This document shows, one piece after another, positions 22,170 to 35,578 of a stretch of 64,000 nucleotides of DNA. Source of the DNA: Blastomyces gilchristii SLH14081 (Eukaryota; Ascomycota; Eurotiomycetes; Onygenales; Ajellomycetaceae); the NCBI RefSeq assembly GCF_000003855.2, contig NW_003101669.1, positions 613,740 through 677,739 of the forward strand. Reading direction: 5' to 3'. The notes under the pieces were generated by a model, which saw only the letters and a program-made list of their open reading frames with translations, did no database searches and was not told the origin of the DNA. A program made the position numbers and the translations under genes. The number at the start of each line of letters is the position of its first letter. Within the stretch, counting starts at the first letter, position 1.

Positions 22170-23730
22170 GTTCAAAAATACACTCAGTTAATGTGAAAAA
22201 AGATGCTTTCTCAAATGCTATTTCTGAGTTTGAAATTCTGAAGAGAAGAAAGATAGAAGAAATAGAGAAATAACAAGTTCTTGAAATACAGAAACTTGAA
22301 AAAGCAAGCAAGATTCTTAAAAAGCAGTGTCTGAGTGAGATGAATGAAGAAGTTCTGTTAATTCTTCATACTCAGACTAGATAACTACAGAAGATGATCA
22401 AGTTCAAACTTGGAATTTCAAACACAGTTCAAAAAACATTGAAAATTCCAAGTATAATTACTGACTCTTCATTTTACTCTTCTTCTTTTTGTACTTCTTC
22501 TTCTTCTTTAAATTAGAAGAAAACATATACTCAAGCAGCTGAATCTGCTGTTACTAAACCTGCTGTCTCAAAATATACTCAAAATCCTAAGAAAACTGAG
22601 AAGAATACTGCTCATACTTCTATTCATAGAAAAGTAGAGAAAAAAATGTAAAAAGAGAAAAACTTTCAAATCTTCAGAAATAGAAGACTTATTCTTAAAA
22701 TCTTAAATCAGAACATCTTGCAAAGAAACAAGCTAAACTCAAATCTCATTTTCAGAATCAGAAATAAAATTAATCAGTAGTTTTTTTCTCAGTTGATAAT
22801 TAATATTGAAGTTCAAAAATCAGTTATAGCTTCAATTAAGCTAGTCTTCTTTGAAAACTTCATCATTCTGACTACAATATCTGAATTCAGTGCAGAATTC
22901 CTTATTCAGAATGAGAATCTCTGAAAATTAGTAGTAGAATCTTTGTTAAACATAATAATTCTATCTGAGAGAGATGAAAAGTGAGATAAATTCATTCTTT
23001 ATAATATTTCAGTTGAAATTTTTGACTGTGAAGAAGAAATACTACTTCTCAAAAATAAATTAGAAGAATACAACTCTATTCAACTGAGAAAAGAGTCTGT
23101 ATAACTAAATTCAATTGAGTTCAGATAAAGCAGAAGAAATGCCTCTGTTCTAGTATATATAAAGACACTTAAACAGTTAAAGATCTCTGAAGTAAGAGTA
23201 GCAGGTTTGAAAATAAGAGTTCATAAATACAAAGACTCAAGAATGAATCTCAAAGCTTAAACACAGTATTCAAATCATCAGAGATATAAACACTTTACAA
23301 TCTCTTGTTTTAGAGACTCAAAATGTGTATTCTGTGTCAGAGATCACAAAACTAGTGAGCATAAATGTGACATATGCTTAAAAAGAGATAAAATATGTTA
23401 ATACACTCTACTTAAATGCTCTAATTGTAAAGAAAAATATATATCTAGCTCAAAAGAATGTATGTTTGCTTCAAGAACTCAAAAGAACTGAAGAAAAGAT
23501 GAAGCTCAAAGTCAATCTAGAACTGAAGAGAATAGTCAAGTCAGTAAATTCACAACTGTAAGCTTAAAAAGAAGAAACTCTCAACTATCTAAATCTTCAA
23601 TCTTCAATTCTTCAGCTAAATGTAAACAGAATTTGAATTCTCACACTTCTGTTAAGATTAGAGAATTGAGAAATGACTCTGATAATAAACTAGATATAAC
23701 ACAAGCAGTTAAGATTCCTACTTTTTAAAA
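22170..23730 (+). pseudogene. LINE-A ORF1 remnant (gag-like, zinc knuckles)
   Basis: A degraded frame, Lys/Glu/Ser-rich in its first half (22170-22700). At about 23310-23470 it has closely spaced Cys/His residues, reading CVFCVRDHKTSEHKC and then CSNCKEKY and C, the CCHC knuckles found near the C-terminus of Tad1-type ORF1 proteins. Such proteins bind LINE RNA. Stops interrupt the frame and the start is not determinable. ORF2 follows after about 140 bp. Confidence 0.7.
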
Positions 23731-23869
23731 TAGTTATAATCTACTATCTGATGATAGTGATTAGATTCTACTCTATCTCTACTCTCTTTTAGTATGAATA
23801 TACAACAAAAACAATAAAAAAAGTTTAAAAACTCTTCAAAAATCACATTTATTTTAAAATAATATGAAT

Positions 23870-26034
23870 AGAAACTCAAATTGCATTTATTCTTATCTTC
23901 AAATTGTATTTGAATAAAAAGTTGATTTTATACTGCTTCAGAAACCGAATTTTGATGCTGAGTAAAAATACATTATTTCTCATTCAAGCTACTACACTAC
24001 TGCTTTCTATTTTAAAAGTCTGAGATAAAGTCATGAGAAGTGATCTATGAAAGAAAGAGATTAAGATATTAATTTGATTCTAAGATTTAATATCATGTCT
24101 GACTCTGATATTCTGATGAGTGATATTATAGATAAAGAGAATGAGTTTGATACTATACAGCTTATAAATATCTATAATGAAAAGTCATTGAAGAAAAATA
24201 ATAATATCTGAACAATTAATAGAGAATTTCTAAACATATCTTCATTAAGAAACTCTATAATTGCAGGAGATTTCAATACACATCATCTCTGATAAAATTC
24301 AGAATGCAAAAGAGCAGTAAGAGCTGATAATCTGATTAAATGAATCTTTGAGTATTCAATAGATTTAGTTAACAAGTCTGATTAACAAACATTCTTTAGA
24401 AAAGATATGAAACAGAAATCTATTATAGATTCAATCTTCATGTCACAAAATCTAATGAAAAAAAGACTTATAAACTGATTTATTAATTCAAATAAGACAT
24501 CAGAATAAAATCATGAGATTATTCATTTTAATATTGAACTGAGTGAAAAATAAATAAGTGAAAATTCTCTTCTCTCTAATCAGTTTAACTTTGAAAAAGC
24601 TGATTAGAAAGCAGTTAAAGAAAGTATAAAACTGTTAAAATCTCAAAGACAGAGTGAGCTATATTGAAATCCTGATCAAGATATCTCAAATGAAATGCTT
24701 GAGAATAGAGTAAAGCTTATTACATCTATTATTCTAACAAGTGTTAGAGATAATATTTCAAAGAGAAAGTCTTCTGAGTATTCAAAATCTTGATAAAATG
24801 AGAATATCTTATCTAAAAGAAAACAATTAGCTACTGCTAGAAGAGATTGAAAGAATGATATAATATCTGATAAAGAGTTCAAAGCTGTCAGAAATGAATA
24901 TTTTTCAGATATTAAAAGAGCTAAAACAGACTGCTGAAATAAATTTCTTAAAGAAGCATAAGAAAAGAAAGTTTTTAAAGCTTTTAACTATACTAAAACA
25001 AGAAGTATGGCAAAACTTTCAGTCTTAGAATATGAGTTTCAGAATGAATCATATACAGCACACTCTTTTGAGAAAAAATGTCAAGCTTTTATAAGAATTC
25101 TCTTTCAAAACTCATCAGATTCAGAGAAAGAGAAAGAGAATATATTACTTCTTAACTATATTAATGAAAATGACTGAAAATGATCTGATCTTACATAAGA
25201 TGAATTAGAGTCAGCTATCTTCTCAAGATCAGTTAAAACTGCTACAGGGCCTGATTCAATTAATTACTTAATTATTCAAAATACATACTTCTACTTAAAG
25301 AATGAATATTTTGAGCTCTTTTTTAATCACTTGAAAAATGAATAGTATTCTGAATGCTGAAGAGAAGTTACTGAAGTGATTCTTATAAAATCTAATAGAA
25401 AAACTTCAATTTCTAAGTTATATAGAGTAATATCTCTATTGAACTGTCTAGAAAAGGTTTTAGAAAAGATAATAGCTACTTAACTATCTTTTATAAGCTC
25501 TATTAATAACTCTCTTTTATTCAGTGAATAAATGAGAGATAGAAAACAATGTTCTACAATTGACACTGTTCTCTCAGTTATTCATGATATTTAAATAGCA
25601 AAGTATGAAGATCTGTTCTCAACTGCAGTTTTTATTGATATAAAAGAAGCATTTAATCATGTTTCAAAGTCAAAGTTAATTCAGACTTTGAAGATGTTAA
25701 AACTGTCACTTTCTCTAATAAAATGAGTTAACTGTTTTATATCTAAAAGAATCATACAACTTTTCTTTGATGAAATAAAATAAGATAAGACTGAGATAAA
25801 AATAGAAGTACTGCAAGAATCTTCAATCTCACTCATTTTATTTGTAATATACACTGTATACCTATTCAAAAATTGAAATATGAAAATAGTGTGATCTCTG
25901 AGTTATATGAATGATATTGATCTACTCTACAGCTCAAAAACTATCAAAGAAAATTTGAAAGTGATTGAAAAAGCTGTAAATAAAATCTTTGTTAGAGCAG
26001 ATATTAATTAAATTCAATTTAATATGAATAATAC
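23870..26034 (+). pseudogene. LINE-A ORF2 part 1: endonuclease and reverse transcriptase
   Basis: An apurinic-type endonuclease is read at about 23870-24540, with IIAGDFNTHH near 24250 and SIIDSIFMSQ near 24420. It is followed by RT: ATGPDSINYLI near 25240, a finger/palm region through 25700, and the catalytic box as SYMNDIDLLYS near 25900 (Asp changed to Asn). TGA replaces many Trp codons. G1-A interrupts at 26035 and the frame resumes after it at 31748. The enzyme would nick the target and copy LINE RNA onto it; this copy is dead. Confidence 0.85.
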
Positions 26035-26343
26035 TGTGGCGGGCTGCGCCCGATCAATCATATAGACTATTTCGTTACACACCACAGATTTCAACCGCTC
26101 CGCCACGAACGCGTACGCTCCGATTCTTAGCCATTCTTGATCGCTCATCCTCGGCCACCACGAACGCGTATAGATTCTTCCGCTCTGAAGCTTCATCATG
26201 TACACCATCACATACATGTATAAATATTCACTTTGATTACTGATTCTCACACTTTCTCTTTCTTTTTCTTCTCTAACATTTTTCTCTTTGTTATATAAGA
26301 CCTATTAATATAATACTGATCTATTCAGTATAGGCCTCTTATA
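26035..26343 (+). repeat. G1-A 5' LTR (309 bp)
   Basis: Starts TGTGGCGGGCTGCGCCCG and ends CTTATA, where other copies have CTTACA. It carries one copy of the 44-bp unit that is doubled in G1-B. The first ~150 bp keep many CG dinucleotides. Confidence 0.9.
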
Positions 26344-26890
26344 CTAGAAAAATGTTCATTATCTTCTTATGAGAAATGATTATTCATGCATCATCTTCTC
26401 ATTGGAAACAATTATTCATTAAGAGATATTCAAACACATAACAATACATAAGAAAGAGAAACAGTTAAGTGAATACTGAGTTCTCAGATAGAAGCTTGCT
26501 CATCAGTCACTCTGATCTTATAATATGATTTTACAAGAGAATGTCAGTAAAAGGCCTGAGAGTTCTGACACTCAGTTGTATGAGATATTCATATAATTAC
26601 ATATCTGATAATTGATATAATCATGTCTAATGATAATATGAAACTCTCAAATATGAGCATAGATGTGATGTCACAGTGGCTTTAAACAATGTTAAAATTA
26701 CAATAATAATAAATAGCTGATATACATGTAACTCAATAACACTAATATAAAGAGATTTAACAATTATCATAACAAGAAACTCATGCAATTTCAATATCTA
26801 CAGAATTGAATATAAAAGTGCTGAAAGAATACTTAGATACTTCTATATATTTCAAAACTTTTAATCTCACTCTCTACTTATTATGAAGAA
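26344..26890 (+). other. G1-A untranslated leader
   Basis: About 550 bp between the 5' LTR and gag, without coding signal. Copies of parts of it lie reversed at 1-175 and 9228-9472, and in G1-B from 47089. No standard tRNA primer-binding site (starting TGG) follows the LTR, so the priming mode is unknown. Confidence 0.6.
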
Positions 26891-27790
26891 TGGAAATGCT
26901 TACAAAACTGAGTGTAGATGAAGATGTTATCAGTTTATTAATTAATCAAGATTGATATATCAATGAACAATTGAAGAATTGTATGAAATAGAAATTTTAT
27001 TCATGAATGAAAGCATGTGAATCAGCATTACAAACATCTGACAATATTATCAAATATCTTGATATTCTGTTCTGAGACACTGCTATGCAACAGAAAGTAT
27101 TAAATTGATTACAGAGTATCTGACAGAGAAGCACTTCTCTTACAATATTCATTTCTGACTTCAACATCAAGATTCTAGAAGCAGGTGATCAATCTTGAGA
27201 GAATTGAATAAAGATTAGTATGCTTAAGAAGACATTAATCTTCACACTCTTACAGACTCTTGTAAGTATAGATAAAGATCAGACTTATGAAGGTTTCTGT
27301 ACACAGCTTCAGACATTGAATGAGTGTCTTATCAAGCTCAAAAGTATACAGAACAGAGATACAAGATATTATACTTCAGTTATTCACACATCTGTGCTGA
27401 GAAATAATAATAATGATACAGATGCTGTAAACTGAGTAGACTTAAATATCTATGTATAAGCAAGAGTTTCTGCTGTCTGAACAGGCTTCTGAGTCTCTGA
27501 GATCACTTCTGAAGAAGTTGTCAATCAATGTTAATGAGAAGTGTGAATCAACTGTAACTGATCAGAGTATATTACTTTTAACTATCAATCAGCCTATGTA
27601 TCTTCTTATTCAAAGAATGAATCAGTGTCTGTCTGCATCAATCACATTACATTAGAGAAGGATTTAAAAGATAACTATGAGAATATTCTGATGAAACAGG
27701 GAAAAGATTAGCTCCTGTTTAAATTTATAAACAGAAGCTTGAAGAGATCAGATGATAATAATTTGAAGAGAAAATAACAATAAATACAAT
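26891..27790 (+). pseudogene. gag: G1-A gag remnant
   Basis: Frames matching G1-B 47650-49000 include the open stretches 27220-27435 (starting MLKKTLIF) and 27452-27655. The region lies between the leader and protease, the gag position. The protein looks helical and hydrophilic, as capsid proteins do. I do not see a certain zinc knuckle. Stops and a shift of frame near 27440 show that it is not functional. Confidence 0.65.
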
Positions 27791-30700
27791 TCTTGTATCT
27801 ACTGTGATTAATAACATGTATAATATGAAAGTCATGATAGAAAGTAATCTATGTCACTATGCAATGATAAAATCTTCAGTTGTAAGATATCATAATCTTC
27901 AGTGTATTCTCTTATCAAAACTCTGACTTCTCACAGAATTTGATGATTTAAAAGATGTTTGTACTCATTACATGATGAAACTAAATATAGATGTGAGAGG
28001 ACATCAATATGAAGATGTCTATATATACAAAGTTGATAATCTTGATTATAATCTTATATTAGAACTTGTCTGACTATCTGAATAAGACATCTTATTAAAT
28101 ACTTGAAACAGAAGCTTGATATTCTCTAATAATAATAGAATTCATAAAGATGATATTTACAAGACTATGAACCTTACACAGATCTCTGTCAACACTTATA
28201 AAATACTCTGAAAAAGAGGTCATCATCAAAACTGCTGACAGAGTCACTGATAAGATTATTAATAGCAGAATTATATATCAATCTATTTCATCAGTCTGAC
28301 TGATATTAAAAAGACTCTAGAAAAGTTATTCTGTGTTATAATAACAGATTCTCATACAAAACTCTCTTAATAATATCATGAATATCTAGATGTCTTCTGA
28401 CAAGATAATAATGTTACAAATCTACCTCTCTTATAAGGTTTAGAAGTGAATCACAGTATCAGATTGAAAAAGAGAGACAGTAAGAACTCTGAATTATTAT
28501 AAGACTCTCTTTATAATATATTCTGAGATGAACTTCTTCTTCTTCAAAAGACACTCAATGATCTGTTGAATAAAGAATTTATATATATTAGTAACTCTTC
28601 TACTGCAGCCTCTATTCTCTTTACAAAGAAACTGAGTGAAGAACTTCAGTTCTGTGTGAATTATTGAGAATTGAACAGATTAATAAAGAAGAACTGTTAT
28701 TCTTTATCTCTTATTAATGAAACTCTAGCTTGTATTGAACAAGCTCAATAATTTACAAAGTTAGATGTCATTACTGTGTTTTATAAGATCTGTATCACTG
28801 AAGAAGATGAGTGACTTACAATATTCTAAACATGATATGATCTCTTTGAATGAGTAGTCACACTCTTTGAACTGATTAATACTCTCAGTATATTTCAGAA
28901 GTATATTAACTGAGCACTCTGAGACTTTCTTAATGAATTTGTATCTGTATATCTTAATAATATTCTCATCTTCACTAATGAATTTAGAAAAGAATATCAA
29001 GAACATATGTGAAAGATACTATAATAACTATGAAAAGCAGAACTGCTGATAGATATACACAAGTGTGATTTTGAGATTAAAAGTATAAAATATCTAGACT
29101 TTATTATAGAAGCTGATAAGAAAATCTGAATGAATTCTGAGAAGATCTCTGCTATTCTTGAATAAGAGATTCTATGCACTGTGAAAGATGTACAGAGCTT
29201 CATCAGATTTACTAACTTCTATTAGTGATTTATATAAAACTTCTCAGATATTGTGAGATTACTTACAGAACTTACTAAGAAAGACTCAGTATTTCAATGA
29301 TCAGCAGATGCTGAAGCTGCATTTATACAGATAAAGAAGATATTTATTAATATCTCTCTGCTAATAACATTCAATTCTGATTATAAGATAGTTGTTAAAG
29401 CGGATTTCTCTGACTATATTATATAAGAAGCTATATTATAATATAATAATGAAGATGTCTTATAATTATACATCTTTCATGTCTAAGAAACTGAGTTCTG
29501 CTGAATGCAACTATGAGATCTATGATAAGAAACTTTCTTATGATTATATACTATTTAGAAGAATAAGACTCTGAACTCTGAAGTGTCTCTGAATTTAAGA
29601 TAATCATAGATTATAAGAATCTTAAGTACTTTATAACTATCTATAAACTCACTGAATGACAGATATAATAATCTGAGTTCTTAAGCTGCTTTCATTTTAT
29701 AATACACTACTGCTCTGACAGTCAGAACTCAATGATAGATGCTCTCTCATGATGAGAGTAAGATATATCATCTGATATAATAGATACTTACTGAATGAAC
29801 TGAGAGCATCAGCTCTTGAATCTGAAGATATTAGTTGATTAAGATGAAATAGCTCATGACACTATACATGCTTCTCTGCTTAGAATACTCTCTCTCTGAA
29901 CTGTTACTGATACTGACACTGATACTGACACTGATATCTCAACTTCTTTTAAATCTATACTGAATGAATTATAACATGTAACAGCTCAAACTGATGAACT
30001 TCTCTAAGCACTCACTGAAGCAGTATATCAAGAAGCACTCTGATTTCTCTCAGAACTATGTATAAGAACTGACATCTCAGAATGCTTAATTGATGATAAT
30101 AATACTCTACAGTTTCATAAACAATATTGAGTTCTTTACTCTGAACTCTTACATACTCAGATAATACAAGAGATGTATGATTTATATATAATTAGTCACT
30201 CAGATTATGAATAATTATACTGAATAATCTCTCAAGAGTTCTACTAATCTGAGATATTAAATAGTATCAGACATTTCATTTGAAACTGTAATCACTGTTC
30301 TTCTATCATCTTGTGAAAGAACTATAGAAAAGATCTACTAAAATCACTTAATATTTCTGATAGAATCTGATAAGATATGATAATTAACTTCACTATTAAT
30401 CTCTCTAAGAGTAAGAATTATAGAAATATTCTGATCATTGTAAACTGATTGAGTAAGAGTGTAATATTGAAGTCTTGTAATAAGATAAATATTAAACAAG
30501 TTACTAAAGCTTTTCTACAGAGTCTGTTCTATCAGATATATAAATTACTGAGATTCATAGTATTAGATCAGTGTCATCAATTTACAAGCACTCTCTGAAC
30601 AAGAATCTGTTAAGTTCTTAAGATTATATACTATCTATCAACTGTCTATCATTCTGAGACTGATGATATGTCAGAATGAATAATTCAGACTATAAAGAAT

Positions 30701-31438
30701 TATCTTTATAAGTTTTACAATCACTTATAAGATTATTGATATAATCTGTTTCTATATATAGAGATTGCTATCAATGAATAAGATACTGTTTTAACAGACA
30801 TAAGTCTGTTCTTTCTTATATATAGTTATTACATGAAAGTGTTGAATCTTCTAGAGATCACACAGTTCACACTGAACCTCTGCAGTTTAATTCAGATCAC
30901 TGATAATATAGTAATAAAGCTCTGAGATACTCATAACTGAGCAGAGATCTTCATAGTAACTATAAAACAAGATCAAGAGAATTAAATTAATGTTTATTAA
31001 GACTTCACTGAACAATATAAGATAGAAGACTTGATATAATTGAATCTTAAGAATATACAGATCACATATTCATCTTATATACTGAATTACTGCTACATCA
31101 AGTATAAAGTAATAGAAGTTTTAGATAGTCATAACTACTGTCTTAACATATTATCAGAAATTCATGATATCTTTTATACAAGCTTGCTTCACTGCACTAT
31201 CACTGATCTATTCTCTTCTCAACTGACTTCTGACTGACAGCTGTCAGACATCATAGAAGAAGATAATGAGCTTGAGTGAGAGATTGAGAATATTCTTGAT
31301 AAGAGACCTCACATCTGCAGCTGATAATATCTCATGAAATGAGTCAGCTATAATCAACTGATCTGAACTCTGAGTTTCATGCTATCTGAAACAGCAGCTC
31401 TTGATCAATGAGAACTGCTTCTGAAAGAGAGAGGCTAA
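27791..31438 (+). pseudogene. pol: G1-A pol remnant with C-terminal chromodomain
   Basis: The protease region is at about 27790-28090 and RT at about 28480-29330, with the catalytic box as YLNNILIFTN near 28950 (both Asp changed to Asn). RNase H runs about 29370-29760. The integrase zinc region ends near 30300 with CNHCSS, and its core runs about 30370-30720. A chromodomain-like end follows at about 31260-31435, read as IENILDKR, then YLMKW, then LLLKE. Chromodomains on integrase direct insertion to marked chromatin in known chromoviruses. Minus-strand open frames at 28761-29203 are shadows. The copy is inactive. Confidence 0.85.
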
Positions 31439-31747
31439 TGTAATGAGCTGCGCTCAATCAATCATATAGACTATTCTGTTACACTTCACAGATTTCAACC
31501 ACTGTGCCATGAACATGTACACTCTGATTCTCAGTCATTCTCAATTGCTGATCCTCAGCCACTATGAATGTGTATAGATTCTTCCGCCCCGAAGCTCCAT
31601 TACATACACCATCACATATATGTATAAATATTCACTTTGATCACTGATTCTCACACTTTCTCTTTCTTTTCCTTCTCTAATGTTTTTCTCTTTGTTATAT
31701 AAGACCTATCAATATAATACCGATCTATTCAGCGTAGGCCTCTTACA
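31439..31747 (+). repeat. G1-A 3' LTR (309 bp)
   Basis: Direct repeat of 26035-26343, starting TGTAATGAGCTGC and ending CTTACA. Differences from the 5' LTR are mainly transitions. Confidence 0.9.
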
Positions 31748-32241
31748 AAAACTGAGTTAATTCATTTCTTTTCTAGATTCAATGAGCAAGAACTATCTCT
31801 AACTCTTTTAAATAGAGAGATTAAACCCAGTTTAAATGTCAAATGATTAGAAGTATGGTTAAATTTCAAGTTGAATTTTAAATATTATATTCAACAAAGA
31901 ACTGTTAAGGCAGAAAGACTATTGAATAACATAATCAGACTATTAAATACAGAGAGAGATCTATTCTTCCAGACTATGAGACAGTTATATATAGCCTGTA
32001 TTACCTCAGTAGCTGATTATGAAGTTCAAGTTTAATGAAATAATCAAGGAAATTTCACTGAACTCTTTCAAAGTCTGTAAAACAGAGCTTTGAGAAGAAT
32101 TCTGAGAGTATTCAAATCATCTTCTATTAAAGTAATAGAAATTGAAGCTTCAATTCTCTCTTCTGCTATTAGATTTGAAAAGGCCTGTATAAACTATGCT
32201 CTGAGAGTTATAAAGATGAGCTCAAATCATATAATCAGAGA
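31748..32241 (+). pseudogene. LINE-A ORF2 part 2: RT C-terminal region
   Basis: Resumes the LINE frame after G1-A. It reads through a region ending LRRILRVFKSSSIK near 32090, which is also present in LINE-B (minus frame 35277-35474). This is the segment between RT and RNase H in Tad1-type elements. hAT-A interrupts at 32242, within the 8-bp duplication ATCAGAGA. Confidence 0.8.
32234..32241. repeat. Left target-site duplication of hAT-A
   Basis: ATCAGAGA precedes the left terminus and recurs at 39867-39874 after the right terminus: a perfect 8-bp duplication, typical of hAT. Confidence 0.92.
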
Positions 32242-33705
32242 TAGACTGATCGTGTGACCGTGTCTGAGACCAGGATCAAACTTTACAGTTATTATATTGC
32301 CTAAAAGCATTACTTCTGATCATTGTTTATATTTATCACATTGATCTCAAATCACATTATTTTAAATATTAAAGGTCTCAGATTCACTTTTCAAATAAAA
32401 ATCTGATTTCAGATAAAGAATATATTTAAATTCTTAGTTATATTTTCATTCTGATCTCATTATTGAAAATGATATTAAATGAGATTATGAAATTATTTCT
32501 CACTTATATAATATCATAATATAGTGCTCATTTGTTGAAAATTTAATAGAGAGTATTATTAAATATCATTACTTTTCTGAACACAGATTATAATTCATAT
32601 AATTTTAATTATGAAAAAAATATAAAATACAAAAAAAAACAAAAAATAAAAAACAAAATAAAAATAAGAAAAAATCACAATGAAAAAAAAAAAGAGAAAG
32701 AAAAAAAAAAGAAAAAAAAAGAAAAAAATAAAAAAGAAAAATAAAAAAAATCAAGATTGCAGAGTCACAGTATTCTTAAAATACTCACTTTTCAGAGTCT
32801 TTGCAATATTTATTATCAACTGTGTATCTCTTACAGTGAGAATAACACAGCTGTAATAAGTTATTATCTTAACATTATCTAATAAATAATCAGTATATAT
32901 CTGTATAAATGTGAATAATTAGAAAATATACACTTAAAAAGTGTGATCAGAGTAAACTCTGCTGTCACTTGAATAATATCAAGAGTAGAATACTGAAATC
33001 AATGATTTCTCTTATTAATTGTATAAATAAGATATATAAAGATGATCTTGAGAAATATAAGATCTTCTGACTTCTGATAAAAATGAATCTCATGAAGAGA
33101 CTCTATTTTTATAATATCAGAGACTGAGTGTTATTAAAAAGTGTTACTTTCATATAATGTACATGCACTTACTACAGTAATTCACTCTCTGTATATATAG
33201 TTAAGAGTTATAACTTTCTTATACTGTATAACTCTTTCTGAGATGCTGCTGTCAGTTTGTAACTCACACAGTCTCTCAGTTCAGTATATACTGTATGTAT
33301 ACAGTTCTATATGCTGAAGCTGTATTGATTATTATGATCTGACATGATACTTACTTTTCACAGGCTATGTTTCATTTGATGAGAGGAAAGAAAGATATAA
33401 CTGTTGTTTTATTAAAAGAGAAATGAATAATTAGTATTATTGAATATAACTTAATTCATCTGTATTTAAAATTTGATTAGTCTATACTCTTCAATTTGAG
33501 AATTTCTAGAAGTGTTTTAATCATTTTCATATCATCTTGAACGTAGTGATGAGTTGAAAAAGAAGAGAAAGAAGAGAAGAAAGAAATAAGAATAACTTAT
33601 CTTTATAATATAAAAATAGAGAATTACTATAATTATTCTTTCTAGTAACAAAGATCTGTTTTCTGCATGTATCTCTAATATAGATTATATAATAACTGTA
33701 TATAA
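32242..33705. other. hAT-A left arm, noncoding, with A-rich tract
   Basis: No coding signal. At about 32606-32750 there is a nearly pure A tract broken by single G, T or C. The remainder is AT-rich. Short open frames such as 33527-33715 on the minus strand run toward the LINE-B tail and are not supported. Confidence 0.6.
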
Positions 33706-33719
33706 AGAATATCAATAGT

Positions 33720-35564
33720 ATTATTATTATTATTCTTCAATTATAGATGTATGCAGTCAGAGACTATGACATTTACTTGAGAACCTTTAGATCTCAGAGT
33801 TTTTCCTATATCTATAGATTTAACTATTATACATTTATCAATTTCAGATATGTAAAATCAGAAAATTCCAGATCAGAATATAAAAACTGTTTATAAATTG
33901 CAGTATATCAACACCTTCTGATACTTTGAAATCATTTGAAAATATCATGACAAAGAAAAAGAGAACATAGTCTTAAAGATAGACACATTAAGTAGATAGA
34001 TAGAAAAGAACAGAAAGAAACAAGTACAGTAAAGAGAGACTATAACAAAATAAAATTATTAAAAGATAGTATATAGCTGTTTTAACAGACTATATCTAAT
34101 CAATTTCCATCTTTTCATATTGAGATACTTCTGAATTCAGCTATTTTCTTGTAGTGGCTTGAGTTTCTGAAAGAAAGTCTATTAAGTATTTAATTCCTGT
34201 CTCAGTTGAGAATAATAACCTCATATTTAATTGATTGAAATCATACTTCTTCTTTAATCTGACTCTCAGACTATTATATAATGCACAGTGTATTACAATA
34301 TACTCAGAATTCTCATTTACATTGCAGAATGAGTATTCTATTGAATCAAATCTATCATTAAATCTTTGTATGTAAGATTTGAAATAGCCATGTTCTAGTT
34401 TCAGCTGTATTATAGATGAAAATATTTTCTTTTTACATTTAATTAAACAAGATTTTCACTTAGGTTTTATTTCAAATCTTGAATAATGTATACTCTTCTT
34501 TTGTTTCTACCAGCTTTCATTTCACTTATCTAAACAAGATTCTTTTATTTTTCTCTTTATAAAAGATCAGGACACAATTTTTTGAATAGATCTGCTTAAT
34601 TCTGAACTCTTTTTTACAGCTGAATCAGCCAATTTATTGTCATGAATATTTATATGAGCAGGAACTCAATGTAGATGAATTATCAGTTTTGATGTTCTTC
34701 TCTTTTGAATTTTCAAAACAGAGTTTAAAATCAGTTCAAGATTCATTTGATCATTATGAATCTGACTCTTTCTAAGTCTTTTTAAAGCAGCTTGACTATC
34801 AGAGAATATTCATGTCTCTTTCAAACTATTTCCTCTTTTATGAGATTTTATTTCAATGAGTTTGAAAGCTTTCACTATTGTAAATAGTTCAGCATCAAAG
34901 ACTTCAGATTCACAGCCTAAATTTCAGAAATCTGAGATAAAATTGATATTATCTTCAGTATAAGCAATGCCTGCGCCTAATCTATTCAAATTCTCATTTT
35001 TTGAGTCATCTGAGTAAATCAGAATAGAGTCTTTTATATTGATTATAGAGATCTTCTTCAAATGCTGTTCATATTCTCTTTCTTTAGATAGTTCACTTAT
35101 TTATAAGTCTATGAGAGATTTCAGCTTTTCTCTTCAGAGAGATATCTTCTCATGATCAATTTTCTCAACATTTAATGTAGAAAATTGATTCTTAATAAGT
35201 GAACATAGTCTATACAGTTGAGAGGGCATTTTATTTAAAGCATTATTCACATTTCAATCAAGAAATCTATTTCAATTCAGTTCATTTCCTGAGTTAACTG
35301 ATGAAAATGAAGAAGAGACTCTTTTCTGATTATATAATTTACACTCATCTTCATGACTCTCAGAGTATAGTTTATACAGGCCTTTTCAAATTGAATAGCA
35401 GAAGGTGAAATTGAAGCTTCAATTTCCATTGCTTTAATAGAAGATGATTTGAATACTCTCAGAATTCTTCTCAAAGCTCTGTTTTATAGACTTTGAAAGA
35501 GTTCAGTGAAGTTACCTTGATTGTTTCATCAAACTTGAACTTCATAATCAGCTACTGAGGTAAT
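33720..35564 (-). mobile_element. LINE-B, 5'-truncated Tad1-type LINE (1.85 kb), reversed
   Basis: The (ATT)n run at 33720 is the complement of the (AAT)n tail, so the element reads leftward. It carries the same 3' UTR and hairpin as LINE-A, the RNase H domain (about 34600-35010), and the end of RT (35277-35474, LRVFKSSSIK). It stops at 35564, a 5' truncation typical of LINEs. Perfect 14-bp duplications AGAATATCAATAGT flank it at 33706-33719 and 35565-35578. It lies inside hAT-A. Confidence 0.93.
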
Positions 35565-35578
35565 AGAATATCAATAGT

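Larger units (their letters stand above)
26035..31747 (+). mobile_element. G1-A, chromovirus-type Ty3/Gypsy element (5.7 kb)
   Basis: LTRs of 309 bp at both ends with gag-pol between, inserted in LINE-A ORF2. The flanking pentamers are AATAC (26030-26034) and AAAAC (31748-31752), one mismatch. The pol C-terminus carries a chromodomain, which places G1 in the chromovirus branch. Internal frames are interrupted by TGA/TAA. G1-B (46347-61677) and the reversed G1-C are sister copies. Confidence 0.92.

Noticed and set aside
28761..29203. Minus-strand frames over G1-A RT, and the matching plus-strand frame at 11848-12114
   Set aside because: They are antisense to a clear RT region. Their similarity follows from the sense homology.
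32606..32750. Poly-A tract as the tail of a retroposon
   Set aside because: No target duplication or adjoining element body is visible. It lies inside the hAT-A arm and looks like a low-complexity expansion.
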